Positions 6,850-14,107 of a stretch of 17,539 bases of DNA are shown here, piece after piece. The stretch spans positions 1 through 17,539 of the forward strand of contig JAEDKS010000032.1 of NCBI GenBank assembly GCA_016295665.1, written 5' to 3'. Positions within the stretch are counted from its first letter, which is position 1; each line of letters opens with the position of its first letter. The position numbers were made by a program, and so were the translations under genes. The stretch comes from Clostridia bacterium. Lineage in GTDB: Bacteria > Bacillota > Clostridia > Christensenellales > Aristaeellaceae. The notes under the pieces were generated by a model. It searched no databases, was not told the origin of the DNA, and was given only the letters and a program-made list of their open reading frames with translations.

Positions 6850-8133
6850 ATGTCAGCTGTGCGCGAGCATCACCTGCCCAACGGCCTGACGCTGCTGTGC
6901 TGCCGTCAGGCGCATCTTCATTCCGTTCACTTCGGGCTCTATCTCAAGGGCGGCAGCCTCTACGAGATGAAGCAGAACCAGGGCATCGGCCATCTGCTGG
7001 AGCATCTGTGCTTCCGGGGGCTGGGCGGGCTGGATCACGAGGCGCTGAACCAGGTACAGGGGCGCATGGGCGCGGAGCTCTGCGGCGCCACCTATCCGGA
7101 GGGAATCGTGTTCACCCTCGGCGCCCTGCCCCGCTTCTTCACGGATGCCGTTCATCTCTTCCGGCGGTTCTTCACGGATGTGCCCTGGACGGAGGAGCAG
7201 ATTGCGCAGGAGAAGCAGGTGGTGCTGCGCCAGCTGGAGCAGGAGGAGGCGTGCTTTGAGGACGAGGTGGAGCGCCGCTACCGCCGCACCCAGGAGGGCG
7301 CGTTCCCGGTGATGGGCACCGCAGAGAGCATCGAGGCCATGACGCCCGACACCATCCGACTGTGGCAGAGAATGGTGTTCCAGCCCCAGAACGCCTGCCT
7401 GTGCATCACCGGCAGCTTCACCAAGGGGATGGAGGCCGCCGCCATCGCGCTGATGAGCGACCTGCAGAACTACACCGAGACGCCGCCCTTCCGGCAGATC
7501 ATGCCCCTGGGCTTCTGCTGCCGGGACGAGCACAGCGATCTGGTCGTGGACGAGGAGGGCGGACAGGCCAAGGTGCATCTGGCCTTCGACATCGATCCGG
7601 AGGTGGTGTTCCCGCTGCAGAGCCGGGTGATTGACGCGGTGACCGCCGGCAACGTGGACAGCCTGCTGTTCCAGGAGCTGCGGGAGGAGCGGGCGCTGGT
7701 GGCGGAGATCGAGTCCTACATCGAGGAGACGGGCGCCTATCAGCGGCTGGTGATCACCTACGACGTGCGGCAGGAGAAGCTGGAGGAGAGCCTGCGGCAG
7801 GTGTTCACGCTGATTCACCGGCTCCGGATGTACATCCGTCCCGTCCGCCTGATGCTGCTGCGCACCCAGTTCACCGACAACCTGTCCATGATGATGGACA
7901 GCGCCGCCGACATGAGCGAAATGATGGGCTGGAGCTGGATGGCGGGGGACACATCCCAGTGCGATCTGGAGGCGCAGAGCGCCATGTATGATGAAATGAC
8001 GGTGGAGGATCTGCTGGACGCGGCCCAGGCCATCTTCCGCCCGGAGAACCTGACCATCTCCGTCCAGAAGGATCCGGAGGTCGTGGGGGATCTGCGGGGG
8101 CTGCTGCGGGAGGTCAGGGAGATGCTGGTCTGA
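6850..8133 (+). CDS. M16 (insulinase/pitrilysin) family protein, probably with an altered active site
   Basis: This 427-residue protein has the two-domain M16 layout. The N-terminal domain (about 5-160) carries the inverted zinc motif HLLEH (His48, Glu51, His52) in GIGHLLEHLCFRG. The C-terminal domain (about 170-350) contains VDSLLFQELREERAL. In M16 enzymes the third zinc ligand is a Glu seven residues after the E of an E-x-x-V-(I/V) motif and 76-77 residues after the second His. Here that motif is EKQVVLRQLE and the position is Gln128, with the nearest Glu at 130. The Arg/Tyr pair of the C-terminal domain (SSRLFQ...GLAY) reads Leu272 and Ala285. So the protein may be a non-catalytic M16 homologue. 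It lacks a signal peptide. An AAAAGGAG site lies 12 bases upstream of the ATG. Clostridia often have M16 genes in pairs; this one is alone. Confidence 0.85.
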   Translation: MSAVREHHLPNGLTLLCCRQAHLHSVHFGLYLKGGSLYEMKQNQGIGHLLEHLCFRGLGGLDHEALNQVQGRMGAELCGATYPEGIVFTLGALPRFFTDAVHLFRRFFTDVPWTEEQIAQEKQVVLRQLEQEEACFEDEVERRYRRTQEGAFPVMGTAESIEAMTPDTIRLWQRMVFQPQNACLCITGSFTKGMEAAAIALMSDLQNYTETPPFRQIMPLGFCCRDEHSDLVVDEEGGQAKVHLAFDIDPEVVFPLQSRVIDAVTAGNVDSLLFQELREERALVAEIESYIEETGAYQRLVITYDVRQEKLEESLRQVFTLIHRLRMYIRPVRLMLLRTQFTDNLSMMMDSAADMSEMMGWSWMAGDTSQCDLEAQSAMYDEMTVEDLLDAAQAIFRPENLTISVQKDPEVVGDLRGLLREVREMLV

Positions 8134-8206
8134 CGCGGGACGGAACGCGGGATGAAACCGGGGTAGCTGTTCGTTGTATTTCCGGAGCGCTGCGGGAGGT
8201 GAGGTC

Positions 8207-8890
8207 ATGTCCGGGGAGGTCTACGAGGTTCTTTCGCTGGGAATGCGGTACTGGTTTGTCTTTCTGGGCGTGATGATCGTGCTGCGGGCGTTCATCTGGC
8301 TGATGAAGGACCGGCGGGCGCGCCATCAGCGGCTGCGGCAGGTGCCGGACGCGGGGCTGATCGGGGAGCTGGCGGTGCTGCGGGGCTCGGACGAGCTGCC
8401 GGAGGGGATGCTGATTCCCATGCCCTACGAGGGCACGCTGGGCTTCGTGCGCACCGCCGACGTGGTGGTGCCGGTGGACGGCGTGGCGGGGCAGCACCTG
8501 GACTTTTCCTTTCAGCCCCATGTGGGGCTGCTGGTCTATCCCCGGCGGCGCCGGCGGTGCGAGGTGGACGGCTTTGCCATCACCGGCAGCCGAAGCGCCC
8601 GGCGTACGCCCATGGTGCACGGCAGCGTGCTGACGGTGGGGGACGCGCAGCTGCAGCTGAGGCTGTTCGCGGGGCTGGACACCATGCCCCATCGCGCGCC
8701 GAAGCCCCGGGCGCAGCAGACCCTGTTCGGGCAGCCCGTGTGCTACGATGCCCCCGCCGCGCCGGAGGAGACGCACCACGACACGCTGTTCGGGGAGCCT
8801 GTGTGCTATGAGGCGGAGCCGGAGATGGAGCCGGATACGCCCTTGCCGCCTCCGAAGCGGCGCAGGAGGGGGGACAGGCATGAAGCGTAG
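8207..8890 (+). CDS. Membrane-anchored FHA-like protein (degenerate FHA domain) of the cell-wall cluster
   Basis: The 227-residue protein has one N-terminal membrane helix (about 14-33), a basic juxtamembrane stretch, and a beta-rich domain (about 74-154) that follows the FHA pattern: TLGFVRTADVVVPVDGVAGQHLDFSF, then MVHGSVLTVGDAQLQLRLF. The phosphothreonine-binding residues of FHA (GR, SxxH, N) are mostly missing: only His97 remains and the usual Ser is Ala. A disordered C-terminal tail holds the motif TLFGxPVCY twice and ends in PPPKRRRRGDRH. GGAGGTGAGG precedes the ATG. The gene overlaps the SEDS gene by 11 bases, and FHA-SEDS-PBP order recalls the fhaB-rodA-pbpA cluster of actinobacteria, so a role in organising wall synthesis is likely. 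I infer the FHA assignment from pattern and context; it needs a profile search. Confidence 0.75.
   Translation: MSGEVYEVLSLGMRYWFVFLGVMIVLRAFIWLMKDRRARHQRLRQVPDAGLIGELAVLRGSDELPEGMLIPMPYEGTLGFVRTADVVVPVDGVAGQHLDFSFQPHVGLLVYPRRRRRCEVDGFAITGSRSARRTPMVHGSVLTVGDAQLQLRLFAGLDTMPHRAPKPRAQQTLFGQPVCYDAPAAPEETHHDTLFGEPVCYEAEPEMEPDTPLPPPKRRRRGDRHEA
8720..8815 (+). repeat. Tandem TLFGxPVCYxA motif in the FHA-like protein tail
   Basis: TLFGQPVCYDA (8720-8752, residues 172-182) and TLFGEPVCYEA (8783-8815, residues 193-203) share 9 of 11 residues and are 63 bases apart. The DNA copies differ at third positions, so the protein motif, not just the DNA, seems kept. Confidence 0.85.
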
Positions 8891-10130
8891 GAAGCGCGGC
8901 GGACGCCCGGTGGGGCGCGACCCCGGGGGACTGCTGTCCAGCGTGGTGATGCTGTTTTTCGGCAGCGCCTTCCTGCTCCTGGCGCTGCGGGACATGAAGT
9001 GGGAGGGCTTTGCCCTGGCGGCGGGGGTTCCCGCCATGATCTGGCTGGGCACCCATGTGCTGCCGCATCTGTTCCCCTCGGACAAGCTGCTCCTGTCCCT
9101 GACCAATTTCCTGTGCGCTCTGGGGGTGCTGGTGCTCTATGCCACCAGTCCGGGCACCGCCTACCGGCAGGTCATGTACTACGGCGTGGGGCTGGTGGCG
9201 ATGGTGCTGTGCGTGTGGATGGTGCGGCTGGTGCGCTCCTGGCGGCTGCCGGTGGTGCTGCTCATGCCCCTGTCCCTGGGGGCGCTGCTGCTGCCCCTGG
9301 TGATGGGGCGGGAGACCAACGGTGCCACCAACTGGATTTACCTCGGCCCCCTGTCCGTGCAGCCCAGCGAGCTGGTTAAGATCAGCCTGCTGCTGATTCT
9401 CAGCTTCTACATGAGCCGCCGCAGAATGCTGCCCTGGCTGCTGTTCTCCGTGTGCTGCCTGGGGGTGCTGATGCTGCAGAAGGACCTGGGTACCGCGCTG
9501 CTGTACTATGGCGTGACGCTGCTGCTCTGCTTTGCCTCCACGGGTAACCTGCTCCTGACGGGGCTTGGCGTGGCGGGCGGCGTGGGCGCGGCGGTGATGG
9601 GCTACAGGATGTTTGCCCATGTGAAGAAGCGCGTGGCGATCTGGCGCAATCCCTGGGCCGACTATGAGAACTCCGGGTATCAGATCGTGCAGGGCCTGAT
9701 GGCCCTGGCGAGCGGCGGGCTGATCGGCGTGGGGCTCGGGCTGGGCACGCCCACCTCCATCCCGGTGTATGAAACGGATTTCATCTTCGCGGTCATCTGT
9801 GAGCAGTTCGGGCTGATCTTCGGGGTGTGCGTGCTGCTGATGTATGTGGCGCTGATCTGGCGCGGCGCGACCATCGCCATGGCGGCGCGGCGCTCCTTCC
9901 ACGGGCTGCTGGCGATGGGCGCCACGCTGATGCTGGGGCTGCAGACCTTCGTCATCATCGGCGGTGTCATCAAGCTGATTCCGCTGACGGGCGTGACCAT
10001 GCCCTTCGTGTCGGCAGGAGGCTCGTCGCTGCTGAGCAGCATGTGCCTGATCGGGCTGCTGCAGGGCGTGGACAGCCTCAACGACGACGATCTGGACGAG
10101 GATGCCCGGATTGCCCTGGTTTCGGACTGA
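8880..10130 (+). CDS. SEDS family peptidoglycan glycosyltransferase (FtsW/RodA/SpoVE)
   Basis: A 416-residue polytopic membrane protein with about ten helices. SEDS proteins polymerise lipid II into glycan strands together with a class B PBP. Typical motifs are NWIYLGPLSVQPSELVKI (151-168), LQKDLGTALLYY (199-210), GYQIVQGLMALASGGLIGVGLGLG (266-289), YETDFIFAVICEQFG (297-311) and the closing GVTMPFVSAGGSSLL (371-385). Asp300 in TDFIFA corresponds to the conserved catalytic-site aspartate of RodA and FtsW. The ATG lies within the end of the FHA-like gene (11-base overlap), pointing to coupled translation. The PBP gene follows after 26 bases. Whether it serves division, elongation or sporulation cannot be decided from sequence; no mreBCD or ftsZ is in view. 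The tail (NDDDLDEDAR) is acidic. Confidence 0.93.
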   Translation: MKRRKRGGRPVGRDPGGLLSSVVMLFFGSAFLLLALRDMKWEGFALAAGVPAMIWLGTHVLPHLFPSDKLLLSLTNFLCALGVLVLYATSPGTAYRQVMYYGVGLVAMVLCVWMVRLVRSWRLPVVLLMPLSLGALLLPLVMGRETNGATNWIYLGPLSVQPSELVKISLLLILSFYMSRRRMLPWLLFSVCCLGVLMLQKDLGTALLYYGVTLLLCFASTGNLLLTGLGVAGGVGAAVMGYRMFAHVKKRVAIWRNPWADYENSGYQIVQGLMALASGGLIGVGLGLGTPTSIPVYETDFIFAVICEQFGLIFGVCVLLMYVALIWRGATIAMAARRSFHGLLAMGATLMLGLQTFVIIGGVIKLIPLTGVTMPFVSAGGSSLLSSMCLIGLLQGVDSLNDDDLDEDARIALVSD

Positions 10131-10141
10131 ATTTTTCCTGC

Positions 10142-10159
10142 GGGGGGGGTGATTGCTTG
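10142..10159 (+). promoter_or_regulatory. G8 tract and GGTGA ribosome binding site before a TTG start
   Basis: Eight consecutive G (10142-10149) run into GTGATTGC and then the TTG start of the PBP gene. No ATG or GTG in this frame lies nearby. The G run supplies the Shine-Dalgarno pairing and is itself a slippage-prone homopolymer. Confidence 0.55.
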
Positions 10160-11623
10160 AAACAGCAGCGTTTCCGCTTCAAGCTGCTGGCGCTGTTCCT
10201 GTTCGGGCTGTTCCTGCTGCTGGCGGTGTATGGCGGCTACAGCGTGCTGGTGTATGGCAATCGCTGGTTTGCCTCCAGTAAGAACCCCCGGGTTCGGGCG
10301 CAGAAGGAGAGCGTGGTCGCCGGGTCGGTGCTGGACCGGTGCGGCGTGGTGCTGGCTTCCACGGACGAGGAGGGCAACCGGGTCTATCAGGCGGACGAGA
10401 GCGCCCGGCGGGCCATCGTCCATCTGCTGGGCGACAGCCAGGGGCAGGTTGCCAATGGCGTGGAGACCTTTCAGACGAGCTATCTCTACGGCTTCCAGTC
10501 CACCTTTCCGGAGCTGGTGGCGCTGCTGCTCTCCGGCGACGCACGGCGGGGCGACGACGTGACCCTGTGCGTGGACAGCCGACTGTGCACCGTCATGGCG
10601 GAGAGCTTTGACGCGCATCCGCTCTCTGCGGGCAAGCGCGGCGCGGCGGTCGTTCTGAACTATCGGACGGGGGAGGTGCTGGGCATGACCTCCCTGCCCT
10701 CCTTCGATCCGCAGAACATCGCGGGCACGGATCCGACGGGTGAGCCCTACTGGAACCGGGTCACCCAATCCCTCTACCCGCCGGGCTCCACCTTCAAGAT
10801 CGTGACGGCGGCGGCAGCGCTGGAGAACCTGACGGGTGCCGATGCGCTGACGATGAACTGCACCGGCAGCCTGAGCGTGCTGGGGCAGACCATCCGGGAC
10901 TACGGCGGCGCATCTCACGGCACCCTGACGCTGAAGCAGGCCTTTACGGTGTCCTGCAACAACGCCTTCACCATCACCGCCCTGACGGTGGGGGATGACG
11001 CGCTGCGGGGCAAGGCGGAGGACTTTGGCTTCGGTGACAACTTCCTGTTCCGCGACCTGGTGGTGGAGAACTCCGCCTATCCCACCCAGAACCGCACTGC
11101 CTTTGAGCTGGCGGCCTCCGGGTTCGGGCAGAGCGCCATCGCCGCGACGCCGCTGCACATGTGCATGGTGGCGGCGGCAGTCGCCAATGGGGGCGTGATG
11201 ATGGAGCCCCGGCTGCTGCTGGGCGCGATCAGCGCCACAGGGCGCTCCCGGAGCGTGGGCGGAGAGCGGGTCTACCGCACCGCCATGCAGCCGGAGACCG
11301 CCGCCCTCCTCCGGGACTACATGGACGCCGCGGTGAACGCCGCCGGAGCCACCGGCAGCCGTGCCCGGGTCTCCGGGCTGACCGTCTGCGGCAAGACCGG
11401 CACGGCGGAGTCCTCGCTCAACGGCGAGGCCATCAGCTACGGCTGGTTCGTGGGCTTCCTTGACGACGAGAGCCTGCCCTTTGCGGTGGCGGTGCTGGTG
11501 GAGGACATTGGCGACGGAGTGGGCGGTGGCAGCGTGGCGGCGCCCATCGCGGGGGACATCTTCACCTACCTGCGGGACAACGTAGATCGGGTGACCGGAT
11601 CGGTGGCGGAAATGTACCGGTAG
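10157..11623 (+). CDS. Class B penicillin-binding protein (transpeptidase), PbpA/PBP2-like
   Basis: The 488-residue protein has an N-terminal membrane anchor (about 9-33), a short dimerisation-type region (about 45-150) and a transpeptidase domain. All three active-site motifs are present: Ser211-Thr-Phe-Lys214 in YPPGSTFKI, Ser266-Cys-Asn268, and Lys413-Thr-Gly415 in CGKTGTAES. It should crosslink peptide stems on the outer face of the membrane, paired with the SEDS protein encoded 26 bases upstream. Length and layout resemble mycobacterial PbpA (about 490 residues) more than the longer PBP2 of E. coli. The start is a TTG at 10157, the first plausible start in frame before the KQQRFRFKLL-membrane segment, preceded by GGGGTGA. 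An unusual start codon suggests low translation, matched to the SEDS partner. No clear terminator follows before the yebC promoter. Confidence 0.93.
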   Translation: MKQQRFRFKLLALFLFGLFLLLAVYGGYSVLVYGNRWFASSKNPRVRAQKESVVAGSVLDRCGVVLASTDEEGNRVYQADESARRAIVHLLGDSQGQVANGVETFQTSYLYGFQSTFPELVALLLSGDARRGDDVTLCVDSRLCTVMAESFDAHPLSAGKRGAAVVLNYRTGEVLGMTSLPSFDPQNIAGTDPTGEPYWNRVTQSLYPPGSTFKIVTAAAALENLTGADALTMNCTGSLSVLGQTIRDYGGASHGTLTLKQAFTVSCNNAFTITALTVGDDALRGKAEDFGFGDNFLFRDLVVENSAYPTQNRTAFELAASGFGQSAIAATPLHMCMVAAAVANGGVMMEPRLLLGAISATGRSRSVGGERVYRTAMQPETAALLRDYMDAAVNAAGATGSRARVSGLTVCGKTGTAESSLNGEAISYGWFVGFLDDESLPFAVAVLVEDIGDGVGGGSVAAPIAGDIFTYLRDNVDRVTGSVAEMYR

Positions 11624-11658
11624 CGCCCCGCCAGCGGGCGAAAACCGCCGGGAACCCC

Positions 11659-11688
11659 TTGACGGAAAACCGGTATCGGTGATATAAT
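11659..11688 (+). promoter_or_regulatory. Promoter for yebC
   Basis: TTGACG (11659-11664), an 18-base spacer, then a perfect TATAAT (11683-11688) with TGA just before it. It lies 45 bases upstream of the yebC ATG. Confidence 0.82.
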
Positions 11689-11733
11689 GAAGCGTTGACA
11701 TCTGATGATGTGATGCTTTTTAGGAGGGATACG

Positions 11734-12480
11734 ATGTCCGGACATTCCAAGTGGCATAATATTCAGGCGAAGAAGGGCAAGGCGGATGCCGCCCGTGGCG
11801 CCATTTTCACCAAGATCGGCCGTGAGATCGCCATCGCGGTGCGCGACGGCGGTGCCAATCCCGAGTCCAACGGCAAGCTGCGCGACGTGATTGCCAAGGC
11901 CAAGGCCAACAATATGCCCAACGACAACATCCAGCGCTCCATCAAGAAGGCCAGCGGCGAGCTGAGCAACGTGGTGTATGAGCAGATCACCTATGAAGGC
12001 TATGCCCCCGGCGGCGTGGCGGTGATCGTGGATACCATCACCGACAACCGCAACCGCACCGCCAGCGACATCCGTCACTGCTTCGCCAAGAACGGCGGCA
12101 ACCTGGGCACCACGGGCTCCGTGGGCTTCATGTTCGACGAGAAGGGCGTGCTCGTGGTGGAGCGCACCCCCGGCAGCGATGAGGACGAGATGATGATGAT
12201 GGCCCTGGACGCCGGTGCCGAGGACATGAAGGCGGACGAGGATGCTTTCGAGATCTACACCGCGCCCAGCGAGTTCTCCGCCGTGCGCGAGGCGCTGGAG
12301 AAGCAGGGCCTGACCTTCCTCTCCGCCGAGGTGGACAAGATTCCCCAGAACACCGTGGCGATTCCGGATCCGGAAACCCTGGAGAAGGTTCAGAAGATGC
12401 TGGAGATGCTCGAGGATAACGACGACGTGCAGAACGTCTATCACAACGCGGAGCTTCCCGAGGAGGAAGAGGAGGAGTAA
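11734..12480 (+). CDS. yebC: YebC/TACO1 family translation and regulatory factor
   Basis: This is a full-length 248-residue YebC-type protein. It starts with the family hallmark MSGHSKWHNIQAKKGKADAARG, followed by FTKIGREIAIAVRDGG, ANNMPNDNIQRSIKKA, YEGYAPGGVAVIVDTITDNRNRTASDIRH and GTTGSVGFMF. Members were first described as DNA-binding regulators; later work on TACO1 and YebC proteins ties them to translation, including relief of ribosome stalling at proline runs. It acts in the cytoplasm. An AGGAGG site seven bases before the ATG and a near-consensus promoter suggest strong independent expression. The C-terminus ends in a run of glutamates (LPEEEEEE), a modest extension over the usual end. 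A hairpin follows the stop codon. Confidence 0.96.
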   Translation: MSGHSKWHNIQAKKGKADAARGAIFTKIGREIAIAVRDGGANPESNGKLRDVIAKAKANNMPNDNIQRSIKKASGELSNVVYEQITYEGYAPGGVAVIVDTITDNRNRTASDIRHCFAKNGGNLGTTGSVGFMFDEKGVLVVERTPGSDEDEMMMMALDAGAEDMKADEDAFEIYTAPSEFSAVREALEKQGLTFLSAEVDKIPQNTVAIPDPETLEKVQKMLEMLEDNDDVQNVYHNAELPEEEEEE

Positions 12481-12507
12481 TCCCTCTGCCCGACATCGTT
12501 TTCGGAA

Positions 12508-12547
12508 CAGCCGGTCACCCCATGTCCCGGGGCGACCGGCTGCCTTT
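12508..12547 (+). terminator. Hairpin terminator after yebC
   Basis: CAGCCGGTC (12508-12516) pairs with GACCGGCTG (12534-12542); one A-C mismatch then leads to an inner CCCC/GGGG stem. CCTTT follows, so the T run is short. It starts 28 bases after the yebC stop. Confidence 0.65.
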
Positions 12548-12604
12548 ATCTGAAAGCAGGGGAGAAATGCAGAAAATGGCCCGGGAAGCACCAAATTTCC
12601 CCGC

Positions 12605-12633
12605 TTGCAACAAACGTCGTGATATGCTATAAC
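12605..12633 (+). promoter_or_regulatory. Promoter for the MATE transporter gene
   Basis: TTGCAA (12605-12610), a 17-base spacer and TATAAC (12628-12633), with TGC giving an extended -10. It lies 48 bases upstream of the ATG at 12682. Confidence 0.7.
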
Positions 12634-12681
12634 CTGCGTTGGCGGTCTGGATGCCGCCGGAAATCCTGAGGAAAAAGGGTG

Positions 12682-14064
12682 ATGAGGTTGGCACGTTCGA
12701 CGGTCAGGGATATGACCACCGGCTCGCCCATGAAGCTGGTCATCGGCTTCACGGTGCCGCTGCTGTTCGGCTTCCTGTTCCAGCAGCTCTACAGCTTTGT
12801 GGACACCGCTATCGTGGGCAAGACGCTGGGGGCGGATCAGCTGGCTGCGGTGGGCTGCACGGGCTCGCTGAACTTTCTGATTCTGGGCTTCTGCAACGGC
12901 CTGTGCGCCGGCTTCGCCATTCCCATTGCCCAGAGCTTTGGCGCACATGAGGAGAGCGAAATGCGCTGCTACCTGGCGAACGCCATCTACATCTGTGTGG
13001 GCTTCAGCCTGGTCATGGGCGTGGTGACGGCGCTGCTCTGCCCGACGATGCTGCGCCTGATGAACACGGATGCGTCCATCTTCGACTCCGCCGTGTCCTA
13101 TATCCGGCTGATCTTCGCGGCGATTCCCGTGACCGTGCTGTACAACATGTCCAGCGGTGTGCTGCGCTCCCTGGGCGACAGCAAGACGCCCGTGTACTTC
13201 ATCGCCATCGCCTCGGTGGTCAACATCGTGCTGGACCTGCTGTTCATCATGGTGTTCGGCATGGGCGTGGCGGGCGCTGCGGTGGCGACCATCATCAGCC
13301 AGCTGGTGTCGGGCGTGGGCTGCCTGGTGGTGATGATCCGGCATTTCCCCATCCTGCGCATGAGCCGGGAGGAGCGCCGCTTCCGTCCCCGGTATGCCGC
13401 GCATCTGGTGGGCATCGGCATTCCCATGGGGCTGCAGTACTCCATCACCGCCATCGGCTCGGTGGTGGCCCAGTGGTCGGTGAACGGCATCAGCGTGGCG
13501 GCGGTCTCCGCCATGACGGCGGGCGGCAAGATCAGCATGTTCTTCACCTGCATGTTTGACGCGCTGGCGACCACCATGGCGACCTACGCCGGACAGAACA
13601 TGGGCGCGAAGAAGGGCCGCCGCATTGTGCAGGGCCTGAACGCCGCGTCCGTGATCGGCACGATCTACTGCATCCTGGCTTTCACCATCATCTGGCTGTT
13701 TGGCAGACAGATGATCGGCCTGTTCGTGGACGCCGGCAGCGACGGCGAGGTGGTGAGCATGGCCTACCGCTTCCTGCTCATCAACAGCTCGATGTATATT
13801 CCGCTGCTGTTTGTGAACATCGTGCGCCTGTCCATTCAGGGCATGGGCTTCACGCAGGTTGCCATGTTCGCGGGCGTGGCGGAAATGATCGCCCGCACCG
13901 GCGTGGCGGTGCTGCTGGTGCCCGTGCTGGGCTTCACCGGCGCCTGTCTGGCGAATCCTATGGCCTGGCTGCTGGCGGACGCCTTCCTGATTCCCTGCTT
14001 CGCCCACATCATGCGCCGCATGAAGGTCTATCTGCGGCCTGTGGGCGGGCAGCGGGAAGCCTGA
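12682..14064 (+). CDS. MATE family efflux transporter
   Basis: A 460-residue membrane protein with about twelve helices in two similar halves. The N-terminus DMTTGSPMKLVIGFTVPLLFGFLFQQLYSFVDTAIVGKTLGADQLAAVG is the typical MATE opening, including the conserved QQLY...D...VG region, and GIPMGLQYSITAIG begins the second half. Such proteins export drugs, toxins or metabolites by sodium or proton antiport; the substrate is unknown. A GTG at 12679 directly precedes the chosen ATG at 12682, with GAGGAAAAAGG upstream. An ATG at 12712 (MTTGSP) is the shorter alternative and gives a more usual N-terminus, but its ribosome binding site is weaker. The gene has its own promoter, and a hairpin follows the stop by 11 bases. 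Confidence 0.93.
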   Translation: MRLARSTVRDMTTGSPMKLVIGFTVPLLFGFLFQQLYSFVDTAIVGKTLGADQLAAVGCTGSLNFLILGFCNGLCAGFAIPIAQSFGAHEESEMRCYLANAIYICVGFSLVMGVVTALLCPTMLRLMNTDASIFDSAVSYIRLIFAAIPVTVLYNMSSGVLRSLGDSKTPVYFIAIASVVNIVLDLLFIMVFGMGVAGAAVATIISQLVSGVGCLVVMIRHFPILRMSREERRFRPRYAAHLVGIGIPMGLQYSITAIGSVVAQWSVNGISVAAVSAMTAGGKISMFFTCMFDALATTMATYAGQNMGAKKGRRIVQGLNAASVIGTIYCILAFTIIWLFGRQMIGLFVDAGSDGEVVSMAYRFLLINSSMYIPLLFVNIVRLSIQGMGFTQVAMFAGVAEMIARTGVAVLLVPVLGFTGACLANPMAWLLADAFLIPCFAHIMRRMKVYLRPVGGQREA

Positions 14065-14075
14065 CCCAATACGCG

Positions 14076-14107
14076 CTGACCACCTCCGATCAATCGGGGG
14101 TGGTCAG
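14076..14107. terminator. Hairpin terminator between convergent MATE and HEAT-like genes
   Basis: CTGACCACCTCCGA (14076-14089) pairs with TCGGGGGTGGTCAG (14094-14107), with one G-T pair and a TCAA loop. On plus it is followed by TTGTTTG and starts 11 bases after the MATE stop. On minus it contains the last codons and TGA stop (14090-14092) of the HEAT-like gene and has no T run, so it serves mainly the MATE gene. Confidence 0.65.

Noticed and set aside
11624..11645. CGCCC/GGGCG hairpin after the PBP gene
   Set aside because: Five-bp stem followed by AAAA on plus; no T run, so not called a terminator.
12558..12603. Imperfect pairing of GGGGAGAAAT with AAATTTCCCC upstream of the MATE promoter
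   Set aside because: Needs a bulge and a long loop, and lies upstream of the promoter rather than in the transcript leader.
11566..14007. An 813-codon open frame on the minus strand across yebC and the MATE gene, and similar long frames elsewhere (for example 14517-16511 plus, 9680-11701 minus)
   Set aside because: These lie antisense or out of frame to clearly conserved genes, are His/Gln/Arg/Gly-rich and result from G/C third positions that remove stop codons.
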